From NCBI RefSeq assembly GCF_022267515.1, contig NZ_JAKFGB010000021.1:124001-188000 (forward strand): 64,000 nucleotides of DNA, given 5' to 3'. Source of the DNA: Rubinisphaera margarita. GTDB taxonomy: Bacteria; Planctomycetota; Planctomycetia; Planctomycetales; Planctomycetaceae. Numbering within the stretch: position 1 is the first letter of the stretch; each line of letters begins with the position of its first letter. This document shows positions 17,984-26,182 of the stretch, one piece after another. The position numbers and the translations under genes are program-made. The notes beneath the pieces are model-generated. The model was given only the letters and a program-made list of their open reading frames with translations. It ran no database searches and was not told where the DNA came from.

Positions 17984-19228
17984 ATGGGGCATGATGTGGT
18001 CATTATTGGGGCTGGGCTCGCCGGGCTGTGCTGTGCGCGTCGTCTGCACGAGGAGGGCGTCAGTGTGTTGATTGTCGAAGCGTCTGACGGCGTCGGAGGT
18101 CGCGTACGTACCGACCTGGTCGATGGCTTTCGTCTGGATCGTGGCTTTCAGGTGTTTCTGACGAGTTATCCGGAAGCACAGCGTGTCCTTGACTACCCCT
18201 CTCTAGATCTGAAACCTTTTCTTCCAGGGGCGTCGGTTCGTTTTGGTGGCAAGTTCCACGAATTGACTGATCCGTGGCGTCGCCCTCTCGGAGCATTGAG
18301 ATCAGTGTTCTCGCCGATCGGATCATTAGCGGACAAAATGCGAGTTGCCAGCGTTCGTTCCCGAGTCACGCAGGGGTCGATTGAGGATCGCTTTCATGAT
18401 CCTGAGACCACGACGCTCGAATCGCTAAAGGAAGCAGGTTTCTCCAAAGAGATGATCGAGCGTTTCTTCCGTCCATTCCTGGCGGGAATCTTTCTGGATC
18501 CTACTCTCAATACATCCAGCCGGATGTTCTCCTTCATCTTTCGAATGTTTTCGCTGGGAGCCGCAACTCTCCCCGCAGCCGGCATGGAGGCGATTCCCAG
18601 GCAACTCGCTGCGGCCCTGCCGGAAGGGTGCGTGCGTTTATCTGCCCGGGTGGCGGAAGTCGAGCAGGGAAGGGTGACTCTCGACTCCGGAGAAGAGCTC
18701 GATTGCCGCACGGTTGTCGTTGCCACGGATGGGCCAGCGGCTGGTCAACTCCTTAACGAGGACCTGTCCGGTCCAGGCCAAAGCGTGACCTGCCTGTATT
18801 TTGGCACACCGCATCCACCGACCGACAAATCGATTCTGATTTTGAATGGCGAAGGGGCAGGTCCGGTGAATAACCTCTGCGTTCCGACCAACGTAGCACC
18901 TTCTTATGGTCCTGAGGGACAAAGCCTCGTATCAGCGACCGTATTGGAAGGTTCTGGGGACGAAAACAAAATTGTGGCCGATGTGCGGGAACACCTTTCC
19001 GGATGGTTCGGAAAGGTCGTGAATGACTGGCGTCATCTGAGGACTTACCGACTTCCTTACGCGTTGCCGCGCCAGTTCTCGCCGGCTCTGGCAGAACCTC
19101 AGCGTCCAGTTCGCTGGAAGCCCAATCTCTACGTCTGCGGGGACCACCGGGATAACGCCTCGATTCAAGGTGCCATGGTCTCAGGACGCCGGTCAGCCGA
19201 GGCGGTTCTGGAAGATCTGAATTCATGA
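17984..19228 (+). CDS. FAD-dependent oxidoreductase (amine oxidase/phytoene desaturase-like)
   Basis: A 414-residue flavoprotein. The dinucleotide-binding motif VVIIGAGLAGLCCARRLHEE begins at residue 5, and the GG-doublet motif ASDGVGGRVRTD, typical of amine oxidase, protoporphyrinogen oxidase and phytoene desaturase-type enzymes, follows. The C-terminal FAD motif is YVCGDHRDNASIQGAMVSGR. The ATG at 17984 is preferred to the one at 17978 because AGGAGAG ends only just before 17978 but is well spaced for 17984. The substrate is unknown, and Planctomycetota carry many paralogues. It overlaps the downstream membrane protein gene by 4 bp. Confidence 0.85.
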   Translation: MGHDVVIIGAGLAGLCCARRLHEEGVSVLIVEASDGVGGRVRTDLVDGFRLDRGFQVFLTSYPEAQRVLDYPSLDLKPFLPGASVRFGGKFHELTDPWRRPLGALRSVFSPIGSLADKMRVASVRSRVTQGSIEDRFHDPETTTLESLKEAGFSKEMIERFFRPFLAGIFLDPTLNTSSRMFSFIFRMFSLGAATLPAAGMEAIPRQLAAALPEGCVRLSARVAEVEQGRVTLDSGEELDCRTVVVATDGPAAGQLLNEDLSGPGQSVTCLYFGTPHPPTDKSILILNGEGAGPVNNLCVPTNVAPSYGPEGQSLVSATVLEGSGDENKIVADVREHLSGWFGKVVNDWRHLRTYRLPYALPRQFSPALAEPQRPVRWKPNLYVCGDHRDNASIQGAMVSGRRSAEAVLEDLNS

Positions 19229-19674
19229 ACGAAGTTCTAGTCCGCATAGTCTTTCTGGTTCATGTCGCATCCACGTTCTACATGACGGGATTGATCTGGT
19301 TCGTGCAGATCGTGCATTACCCGCTCATGGGAACCGTTGGGAATTCGGTGTTTTCCACCTACGAGCACCGGCATATGACATTGACCACCTGGGTGGTCGT
19401 CCCGCCGATGCTGCTTGAACTGGCGGCAGCGTTTCTGTTGTTCTGGTACCGTCCAAACGGCATGCCGCTTTCTCTGGTCTGGGCCGGAATCTTTCTGCTC
19501 GGTGTCATCTGGTTCTCGACATTCTTCCTTCAGGTGCCCTGCCATGAAAGACTCGCGACTGGCTTTGATGCCGAAGTACATCGTCGATTGATCTCAACGA
19601 ACTGGATTCGGACTTTCGCCTGGAGCCTGCGCGGAATGCTGGTGCTCTGGGTGATGTGGACGTGGGGAAAGTGA
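19225..19674 (+). CDS. Small four-helix membrane protein, function unknown
   Basis: A 149-residue integral membrane protein with four hydrophobic segments (about 5-30, 50-73, 80-100, 125-146). Conserved-looking features are WFVQIVHYPL in the first helix region, a YEHRHM loop and FFLQVPCHERLATG before the last helix, with Arg and His clustered near membrane edges. The fold recalls DUF4149/DUF1772-type four-helix proteins, but assignment is not firm. The start overlaps the oxidoreductase stop by 4 bp (ATGA), so it is translationally coupled and may act with it. Confidence 0.75.
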   Translation: MNEVLVRIVFLVHVASTFYMTGLIWFVQIVHYPLMGTVGNSVFSTYEHRHMTLTTWVVVPPMLLELAAAFLLFWYRPNGMPLSLVWAGIFLLGVIWFSTFFLQVPCHERLATGFDAEVHRRLISTNWIRTFAWSLRGMLVLWVMWTWGK

Positions 19675-19717
19675 ACTGAAACGCACGACGCACCTGTGAA
19701 TGCAAACGCGGCAGAGA

Positions 19718-20812
19718 CTATCTCGACTCGCCGGTGTGTTCGAACAATGCGGCTTCCGCAGTCAAGCCTGGTCCGAATCCAAGCAGGACGACAGGGCCCT
19801 GAACGTCCTGACGTATTCGGTTGAGCAGGAACAGCACCGTGGGGGAGGACATGTTTCCGTAATCTCTCAGGACGTCGTGGGAGTACTGACAGAGTTCGCG
19901 ACTCAGTCCGAGAGCTTTCTCGGCCGCTTCCAGGATTCGAGGCCCTCCGGGATGGATCGCCCAGCCAGCGATGTCGTTGATCGAGTAGCCGAATCGGTCC
20001 AGCCAGGCGGCCATCCAGTCGCGAAGGTGCTGCTCGATGAGCACGGGGACACGGCTTGTAAGTTTCATTTCGAAACCATGGTCTCCGATGATCCAGGACA
20101 TCTCGTCTCTGGAATTCGGAATGGCACAGGACCCGGTCCCCTGGAGTGTCCAGCCTCCGGTGTCTGGTTGCTCACACGCTCCGAGGAGAACAGCGGCTGC
20201 TCCATCGGCGAAGAGTGCGTTGCCCTTAACTCCTTCTGCATCCCAATGCATTCTGTAATGGATGCTGCAGAGTTCGACGGCTACGAGCAGAACGACCGCC
20301 CGTGGGTCTTCCGCGGTCAATGCGCGGGCGACGCGCAGACCGTTTATTGCTCCATGGCAGCCCATGAATCCGACCTGCACGCGCTGCACAGTCGATCCCA
20401 GGCCGAGCGCATCGCTCAGATACTCGGGAATTCCGGGAGATGAGAATCCGGTGCACGAGACGGTGACGAGATGGGTGATGAGTCGGGGATCGATCTGCTG
20501 CTCGGCAACCGCGTCACGAGCTGCGGCGATGGCCAGCTCGGACGCATGAGCTTCGTACATCTGCATTCTCTCGCCAGTACTCGGACCACTTTGCTCGTCG
20601 CCGCCCGAAGGAGACTGTTTCCACTCATAACCGATCTGCCATGGCAGAACTGTGTGCCGTCGCTCGACCCCCGAATGAGAAAAGAGAACACGCAGAAAGC
20701 GCTTTTGCGTGTCATCACGACAGACAAGGTCCGTTGTCATTCGCAAGGCGTCAGATTGATTGACGGACTCAGCCGGCACGGCTGTGCCGAGGCCCAGTAA
20801 TTGATTTTTCAT
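19718..20812 (-). CDS. Type III polyketide synthase (chalcone/stilbene synthase family)
   Basis: A 364-residue thiolase-fold homodimeric synthase that would extend an acyl-CoA starter with malonyl units without an acyl carrier protein. The catalytic triad is visible: Cys in TVSCTGFSSPGIPEYL, His in GWAIHPGGPRILEAA, and Asn in RDYGNMSSPTVLFLL. GFMGCHGAINGLRVARAL is the second family signature. The ATG at 20812 is preferred to the TTG at 20818. The start lies 44 bp inside the upstream flavoprotein gene. Family members of this bacterial type make alkylresorcinols, alkylpyrones or acylphloroglucinols. Type III PKS clusters in Planctomycetota have been linked to alkylresorcinol-type lipids, and the neighbouring oxidoreductase and methyltransferases suit that. 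Confidence 0.93.
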   Translation of the reverse strand: MKNQLLGLGTAVPAESVNQSDALRMTTDLVCRDDTQKRFLRVLFSHSGVERRHTVLPWQIGYEWKQSPSGGDEQSGPSTGERMQMYEAHASELAIAAARDAVAEQQIDPRLITHLVTVSCTGFSSPGIPEYLSDALGLGSTVQRVQVGFMGCHGAINGLRVARALTAEDPRAVVLLVAVELCSIHYRMHWDAEGVKGNALFADGAAAVLLGACEQPDTGGWTLQGTGSCAIPNSRDEMSWIIGDHGFEMKLTSRVPVLIEQHLRDWMAAWLDRFGYSINDIAGWAIHPGGPRILEAAEKALGLSRELCQYSHDVLRDYGNMSSPTVLFLLNRIRQDVQGPVVLLGFGPGLTAEAALFEHTGESR

Positions 20813-21968
20813 CCACAAAATTCCGATTTATACTTTTTACGATGGTGCGACCGAGTACGGGATGATTGACCGTGATTCCCATGGCCAACCGGACCAGGAC
20901 CGGAACTCGCAGAAGTTGACTTAAGACGTTACACGGCCAGCGACGGATAATCTTCCGCCGCATCGTGAGATCCCATTGCCGGACGAAACGGGGATCCCAG
21001 TCCTGTGCGGCGGCTGCGGCGAACTCGACAACCGCCCGCGCCCCTCGGATCGCAGTTGCCATGCCCTCTCCCGTAAAGGGCTCGATATACCCGGCCGCAT
21101 CCCCCACGATGAACAATCGCTCGTCGGCGAGAGTTTTGCGAGAGCGTGTGAGTTTGACCGTCCCCTGCCAGCTCTCTGCGGGAATATCGACGGCGAACGG
21201 AACGCCGCTCTCTGCGAGAATTTGACCACAAACATCGGCTGGTGAGTGATTCCGCAGGGCAGAGGGGGTGATCGCTGCCGCGAGGTTGATCATCGACGAT
21301 TCGATCCGAGCGAGTCCGACATATCCCGAACGTCCGACCGCCATATGGATGGCCGACGTCAGCGGGAAGTCTGCTTCGATGGGAACGGTGGCCTGTAATC
21401 CGATTCGGCCATTCGGCGCCGTGCTGAAGTCGAATCCGGGTTGTCCCGTTACGGGATTGCCCGAAAGTCCCGTGGCGAGGAGAATCACGCGACCGTTAAC
21501 GGGGATTGGCACGTTCCCGTCTCGACACAGCACTGTTCGCGAATCGTACTGAGAATCGCGCGGCTGGACTTGTCCCGATGTTGCCGGAAGGAAGGCCGCA
21601 CCAGCCTCGACAGCCCTTTCGATCAGAGCAGCATCCAGGCGATATCGTGAGATTCCCAATCCGGTCGGCAGGTTCAATGAGAGATTTCGGCCTCGGGTCC
21701 ACAGATCGAAACGAGAGTACGGCTCGCCGCCGAGCGAGTTGATCGTGTCGATAACGCCGACTGATTCCAGGTGATGAAGAGCTTCCGCGTTCAGGCAACC
21801 GCCGCAGGGTTTGCTGCGTGGAAAGGATTTCTGATCCAGCAGCAGGACACTCAGCTTCTTTCGGGCCAGTTCAATCGCCGCGACGCTGCCCGCCAAACCG
21901 CTCCCGACGATGATGACATCCCAGCATTTCTCGGCGGCCACGTTTACAGTGGTCGTTGCGGCAATCAC
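20769..21968 (-). CDS. FAD-dependent oxidoreductase, geranylgeranyl reductase/FixC-like
   Basis: A 399-residue flavoprotein of the geranylgeranyl-reductase/aromatic hydroxylase superfamily. The FAD motif is VIIVGSGLAGSVAAIELARK (about 19-38), followed by KPCGGCLN and the GDAAGYIEPFTGEGMATAIR motif at about 300. In type III PKS clusters such enzymes hydroxylate or otherwise oxidise the phenolic product; that role is inferred here. The GTG start at 21968 has GGAGG about 7 nt upstream and overlaps the preceding methyltransferase stop by 4 bp. The 3' end overlaps the PKS start by 44 bp, so translation of the two is likely coupled. Confidence 0.87.
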   Translation of the reverse strand: MIAATTTVNVAAEKCWDVIIVGSGLAGSVAAIELARKKLSVLLLDQKSFPRSKPCGGCLNAEALHHLESVGVIDTINSLGGEPYSRFDLWTRGRNLSLNLPTGLGISRYRLDAALIERAVEAGAAFLPATSGQVQPRDSQYDSRTVLCRDGNVPIPVNGRVILLATGLSGNPVTGQPGFDFSTAPNGRIGLQATVPIEADFPLTSAIHMAVGRSGYVGLARIESSMINLAAAITPSALRNHSPADVCGQILAESGVPFAVDIPAESWQGTVKLTRSRKTLADERLFIVGDAAGYIEPFTGEGMATAIRGARAVVEFAAAAAQDWDPRFVRQWDLTMRRKIIRRWPCNVLSQLLRVPVLVRLAMGITVNHPVLGRTIVKSINRNFVDEKSITGPRHSRAG

Positions 21969-22675
21969 GATGTCCTCCAGGTCAGCAGGAACCGTTCGGG
22001 CCAGCAGAGTTGGAGGGAGTGGTCTTTCAAACCGGCTTGAAGCGCAAGATCCCGCGCCTCTTCCGGCGTGAAGGCGGCCCTCACGGAAAGGGGACCATCA
22101 ACGTGGCAGATGCGAGATCGCGTCAGCAAACGGATCCCGACATAAGTCATCGCGTAGCTCCGCCAGGTTCGCTTTAAATCGCTGACGAGAACCATCTGCC
22201 TCGCCGCCTGCCGCATATTGGTGAGAAGGCGAACCGCGTCTTCTTCACTGAGATGATGCAGAAACAGCGTGGAGTAAATCACATCGTAGTCGTCGGGCAG
22301 AGGCTGCGCGAGGACGTCCTGTTCGAAGAAGCGCACTCGCACTCCAGCAGACTCGGCTGCCTGGCTGGCATGTGCAATGGCGGTCGAACTGAAATCGCAA
22401 CCGCTCACTTCAACGTTCGCGCCAGACCGGCTGGCGAGTCTGGCCAGCGAGAGTGCCGTATCCCCACCACCGCAGGCGACATCGAGGACCCGCAGCGGCT
22501 CGGCTGCCTTGCGCGGCAACTTTCTGATGCGATTCCAGAGCATGGGAGCGGTGCGGCTGATTGTGTTGACCCGCGCCAGACCATTCAGGGCCTGGGCGTG
22601 CAGACGGGCGTCGAGACCCGGCTGATCCATCAGTTCCGGTTCCCGCTGTCTGTGGCGAAGGGCACGGCCAATCAT
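21965..22675 (-). CDS. SAM-dependent methyltransferase (PKS cluster)
   Basis: A 236-residue class I methyltransferase. Motif I is VLDVACGGGDTALSLARLA (about 64-82), the acidic residue lies in VSGCDFSSTAI, and the post-II motif is YDVIYSTLFLHHLSEEDAV. It belongs to the Methyltransf_25-like set often found beside type III PKS and geranylgeranyl-reductase-like genes. A role in O- or C-methylation of the polyketide is inferred from context. GAGGAG lies 7 nt before the ATG. It overlaps both neighbours by 4 bp. Confidence 0.87.
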   Translation of the reverse strand: MIGRALRHRQREPELMDQPGLDARLHAQALNGLARVNTISRTAPMLWNRIRKLPRKAAEPLRVLDVACGGGDTALSLARLASRSGANVEVSGCDFSSTAIAHASQAAESAGVRVRFFEQDVLAQPLPDDYDVIYSTLFLHHLSEEDAVRLLTNMRQAARQMVLVSDLKRTWRSYAMTYVGIRLLTRSRICHVDGPLSVRAAFTPEEARDLALQAGLKDHSLQLCWPERFLLTWRTS

Positions 22676-23547
22676 GTCTGCTCCTCGCAGTCGGGAGCAG
22701 CTAGAGCTTTACTCATGGTGAATAGACCGTATTGCATGGCTCCAGTCTGATACGCCGTTAGGATGCGGAATAACGTCAGAGCGAAGATGCGATTCGACGT
22801 TGAGCGGTCGAGCAAAACGGCTCGATACCGGCCCTGCGTGCAAACCTTCCATGCGAGCCGGCGGGCACAGATTCTCCAGGTTTTGCGCACGTTCCGGCCG
22901 ATCTCAACCTCCCGATCGAGTTGCAGCCCGGCTTCAGAAATCATTGAAGCGACTTCCGGCGAGGTTGCCATGCCGGGAAGTCGGCCTTCCTCGCAGATCG
23001 GGCGCAGCAGGTATTCGGTGGAGAAGCGGCCGGCATCGGGAGCCGCCAGCCAGACAGCCATCGCCGCTCGTCCGCCCGGCTTCAGCACCCGGGCAACTTC
23101 CTGAAAGAAGCGTGGTTTGTCTTCGATGTGACTGAGGCATTCAATCGAGATCAGGGCATCGAACGACCCATCCGAGAAATCATTCTCCAGCCAGTTGCAG
23201 AGCATGTAGTTGACCGAATCCAGGTCCTGCGAGGCCTGGACAGCGTACTGATGCTGGCTGGAGGAGACTGTCACCCCAGTTACCCTCACGCCAAATTCTC
23301 TGGCGAGAAGCCGTGACGTTCCGCCGTATCCGCAACCCACATCACATACCGTGTTGCCGGGCCGCAGGCTCAGTTCGTTGGCCAGTTCCCGTGTCAGACC
23401 TTCGACGGCCGCGGCCGGACTTTCCCGGCGTGTCTTCCAGTATCCGTGATGCAGATGTTCGCCCCAGACATCCCGGTAGAACGAATCAAGCTCATCGTAA
23501 TGCCGTGCCACACCAGCCGCATCCGCTACTCGGTGAGGAACAATCAT
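22672..23547 (-). CDS. SAM-dependent methyltransferase, tocopherol/sterol methyltransferase-like
   Basis: A 291-residue methyltransferase with the layout of gamma-tocopherol and sterol methyltransferases: N-terminal ARHYDELDSFYRDVWGEHLH, motif I VCDVGCGYGGTSRLLAREFG, VTGVTVSSSQHQYA, then FDALISIECLSHIEDKPRFF and VLKPGGRAAMAVW. It is first in the PKS operon. The ATG at 23547 is favoured because homology begins just after it, while the alternative TTG at 23580 falls inside an inverted repeat and lacks a good ribosome site. The likely substrate is a lipidic phenol, inferred from family and operon. Confidence 0.85.
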   Translation of the reverse strand: MIVPHRVADAAGVARHYDELDSFYRDVWGEHLHHGYWKTRRESPAAAVEGLTRELANELSLRPGNTVCDVGCGYGGTSRLLAREFGVRVTGVTVSSSQHQYAVQASQDLDSVNYMLCNWLENDFSDGSFDALISIECLSHIEDKPRFFQEVARVLKPGGRAAMAVWLAAPDAGRFSTEYLLRPICEEGRLPGMATSPEVASMISEAGLQLDREVEIGRNVRKTWRICARRLAWKVCTQGRYRAVLLDRSTSNRIFALTLFRILTAYQTGAMQYGLFTMSKALAAPDCEEQT

Positions 23548-23576
23548 TGACCACTCTGTTGTAAAGGGAAGGCGGG

Positions 23577-23594
23577 ACAACCACCAATGGTTGT
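23577..23594. promoter_or_regulatory. Inverted repeat in the leader of the PKS operon
   Basis: ACAACCA-ccaa-TGGTTGT, a perfect 7-bp inverted repeat about 33 bp downstream of the -10 box (23627-23632) and 30 bp before the ATG at 23547. A regulator operator or a leader stem-loop is possible. Confidence 0.4.
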
Positions 23595-23626
23595 GCGCTG
23601 GAGAGAAAGTTGATTACTTCTTTTTC

Positions 23627-23655
23627 ATTATATCTTAGGGCCTGCGAATGAAACA
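23627..23655 (-). promoter_or_regulatory. Candidate sigma70-type promoter of the PKS operon
   Basis: On the minus strand a perfect TATAAT (complement of 23627-23632) lies 80 nt before the ATG of the first gene. The -35 region, GTTTCA at 16-nt spacing, is weak, which suggests activator dependence. The surrounding bases are AT-rich relative to the genes. Confidence 0.5.
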
Positions 23656-23739
23656 CCAGTCCCTGTGCCCTCCCGTTCGACGAAATGGAGCGAATCACAG
23701 TGATCGGCTGCAAGTGAATTTTCTCTCATTGCACTTCGG

Positions 23740-24504
23740 TTGAGTCCGTTCGCTCTGGCATTGTTGCTATTCTGTGATGCGAGCCTCTGCCGTGACTTCG
23801 CACGGTCCTCCATTCCGGAGGACGACAGTCTTTCGAAGGAGCTCACGAACGGAGAGAATCACATCGATCAGCTGCCTTGCCCACTCTGTCGGAATTTGAA
23901 TTCAGTTCCCTTTTTTCGCGATGGGAAACGGGAGTTCTTGCGTTGTGAGTCGTGTGGTCTGGTATTCGTTCCCGAGCGGTTCTTTCTCACTTCCGATGCC
24001 GAGAAGGAGCAGTACGATTTTCACGAGAACCATCCGGCCGATCTCAACTACCGAGCCTTTCTGAGCCGACTTTTCGATCCTCTGATCGAAAGGGTTCCCC
24101 CAGGCGCCTGCGGGCTGGACTTTGGCAGCGGGCCCGGACCGACGCTTTCGGTGATGCTCGCCGAGTCGGGGCGGCCTACGGAGGTTTACGACCCGTTCTA
24201 TGCCCCCAATCCATATGTCTGGAATCAGACATATGAGTTCATTACCACCACCGAGGTGCTTGAACATTTGCATCGCCCGGCCGAGGAATTGAAGCGACTT
24301 TGGAGCGTGCTTAAGCCGGGCGGGTGGATGGGAATCATGACCCGGCGACTGCCTCCTCTCGATCAGTTCGCCAACTGGCACTACAAGAATGATCCGACGC
24401 ACGTGGTTTTCTTCGCCAGCGAGTCCTTCGAGTTTCTGGCGAGCCAGTGGAATGCGGAACTCCAACTGATCGGAGGCGATGTCACCCTGCTGCGAAAGCC
24501 TTGA
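23740..24504 (+). CDS. Zinc-ribbon SAM-dependent methyltransferase
   Basis: A protein of up to 254 residues with an N-terminal Cys4 zinc ribbon (CPLC about 46-49, CESC about 69-72, then GLVFVPERFF), as in Methyltransf_23-type enzymes whose ribbon precedes a Rossmann methyltransferase. Motif I is GLDFGSGPGPTLSVMLAE, followed by ITTTEVLEHLHRPAEELKR and LKPGGWMGIMTRR. The start is uncertain: the only in-frame candidates upstream of the ribbon are TTG codons, and 23740 is simply the longest. Residues 1-30 may not be translated. Substrate unknown. It is divergent from the PKS operon. Confidence 0.75.
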   Translation: MSPFALALLLFCDASLCRDFARSSIPEDDSLSKELTNGENHIDQLPCPLCRNLNSVPFFRDGKREFLRCESCGLVFVPERFFLTSDAEKEQYDFHENHPADLNYRAFLSRLFDPLIERVPPGACGLDFGSGPGPTLSVMLAESGRPTEVYDPFYAPNPYVWNQTYEFITTTEVLEHLHRPAEELKRLWSVLKPGGWMGIMTRRLPPLDQFANWHYKNDPTHVVFFASESFEFLASQWNAELQLIGGDVTLLRKP

Positions 24505-24699
24505 ATCAGCGATCGACGAGTGGTTTTGCGGATCAACTCTCGACAGATCGATGTTTTGAGGTTGATCTCTTGGCGGCAGATGTCTTAAATGCAGGCAGGC
24601 ATTCGATCGTAACGTGCTTCCAGAAAAGAACTTACGCATGCACATGTCTTGATCTCTCGCTCGCCCGCCTCCTTCCTTCCCCACGAAGTCTGCCCCCCT

Positions 24700-26043
24700 A
24701 TGTCCACAACTTCAATGACCGGCAATCTGGCCAGGAACCCGACGGAATCCTTACCGGCCCAATCGCGGAAGTTTTACTATGGCTGGGTCATGTTGCCGCT
24801 GGCGATGCTTGCTCTGGCAGCTAGCGCCCCCGGTCAGACTTATGGCGTGATGATCTTCAACGAGGACATTCGCACCAGCCTCGGGCTTTCTTACAGTCAG
24901 TTGGCTTTAGCCTACACGCTGGGGACTATCATTGGCTGTCTGCCGATCACATTGTTCGGCACGGCGATGGATCGTTTCGGTCTCCGTCGCACAATGCTTG
25001 TCATGGTGGGGCTCTTCAGTCTCGCCTGTGGTTTGATGTCGCTGGTTGGAAACTGGCTGATGCTGCTCCTCGGCTTCACGTTTCTGAGAATGCTCGGCCC
25101 CGGGGCCCTGGCGTTTCTCAGCGGCAATACGCTTTCCTTCTGGTTCGACCGGAAGCTGGGCACGGTCGACGGCGTGCGTTCAACAGGGACCGCTCTGTCG
25201 ATGATGATCGCTCCGCCGTTCGGTCTTCTTCTGCTGCATCAGTTCGGCTGGCAGAATGCGTATCTGTGCCTGGGAGCAATCATTGCGTTCGGACTGATGC
25301 CGTTATTCTGGCTGCTGTTCCGCAACAGCCCGGCGGAGTTCGGAAGGGGACTGGATGGGGTCGAAGCCATCCCGCCGACGTCCTCCGCCGACGGGCAGAT
25401 TGAAGACCTGCTCTCCGCGAACGACTTTACGCTCGCTGAGGCAATGCGGACGCCCGCGTTCTGGATCTTCGGAGGCGGCAAGGCGCTGTATGCACTCATC
25501 CAGACGGCGCTCTTTTTCAGCCTGGTTCCCATCCTCAGTGAACGCGGCTTTGGTGCGGGCGAGGCCGCCACGTTGACGACTGTTTTCGGGACCACGCTTA
25601 TCTTCATGCAACTGATCGGCGGTGCGCTGGCTGATCACTTCTCGCCGAGAATTCTACTGAGTGCGGGGCTGCTGTTCTTCTCGAGCGGACTGGCTCTCGT
25701 CTCTTATGCTTCGTCCGGAGGGATGATCATTCTGGCCGGTGTGATCTTTGGCTGCGGACAGGGAACCTTCTTTGGAGCGATTCAACCGGTGTGGGCCCGC
25801 TACTACGGCCGCGCGCATCTGGGGAAAATCCGGGGATTCCTGATGACGCTGATGGTCGGATCTTCGGCCCTGGGCCCGCTCTTCGCTGGAGCCACGTTCG
25901 ACATGTTCGGACGATTCTCAGTCGCCATGAACGTCTTCACGCTCGCTCCGCTCCCGCTCGCCGTACTCTGTTTACTGGCACCCCGACCCCAAAAGTCGAC
26001 ATGCAGCCGTCCCGTGGAACAGATCGCCTCGGCCCCTGCGTGA
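24700..26043 (+). CDS. Major facilitator superfamily transporter (OFA/MCT-like)
   Basis: A 447-residue MFS permease with about twelve hydrophobic helices and a charged central loop near residues 205-235. Family features are the G-rich first helix with FYYGWVMLPLAMLALA, SYSQLALAYTLGTIIG, DRFGLRRTMLVMVGLF (motif A-like) and GCGQGTFFGAIQPVWARYYG in the C-terminal half. It resembles the oxalate/formate and monocarboxylate antiporter groups, so a small organic acid is a reasonable but unproven substrate. The ATG at 24700 is preferred over a TTG at 24649 that would add 17 non-family residues. Confidence 0.88.
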   Translation: MSTTSMTGNLARNPTESLPAQSRKFYYGWVMLPLAMLALAASAPGQTYGVMIFNEDIRTSLGLSYSQLALAYTLGTIIGCLPITLFGTAMDRFGLRRTMLVMVGLFSLACGLMSLVGNWLMLLLGFTFLRMLGPGALAFLSGNTLSFWFDRKLGTVDGVRSTGTALSMMIAPPFGLLLLHQFGWQNAYLCLGAIIAFGLMPLFWLLFRNSPAEFGRGLDGVEAIPPTSSADGQIEDLLSANDFTLAEAMRTPAFWIFGGGKALYALIQTALFFSLVPILSERGFGAGEAATLTTVFGTTLIFMQLIGGALADHFSPRILLSAGLLFFSSGLALVSYASSGGMIILAGVIFGCGQGTFFGAIQPVWARYYGRAHLGKIRGFLMTLMVGSSALGPLFAGATFDMFGRFSVAMNVFTLAPLPLAVLCLLAPRPQKSTCSRPVEQIASAPA

Positions 26044-26080
26044 ATCGCCCATAAGCTCTCGGGTCCGATCGACGAACAAC

Positions 26081-26099
26081 AGCCGTTAGTCTAATGGCT
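26081..26099. terminator. Weak hairpin between convergent genes
   Basis: AGCCGTT-agtct-AATGGCT forms a 7-bp stem with one G-T pair in the gap between the MFS transporter and the convergent GH88/GH105-like gene. There is no T run, so a role in termination is a guess. Confidence 0.2.
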
Positions 26100-26182
26100 C
26101 CCACGACAGATCCGTATGTGCTTGTCTCTTCAAAAGAGAGGCGACCGGTCCCGCATGGAAAGCCTGCTCGGCAGTGGCAAGC

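Noticed and set aside
19700..20443. 247-codon plus-strand ORF
   Set aside because: Antisense to the type III PKS, including its catalytic His and Asn region.
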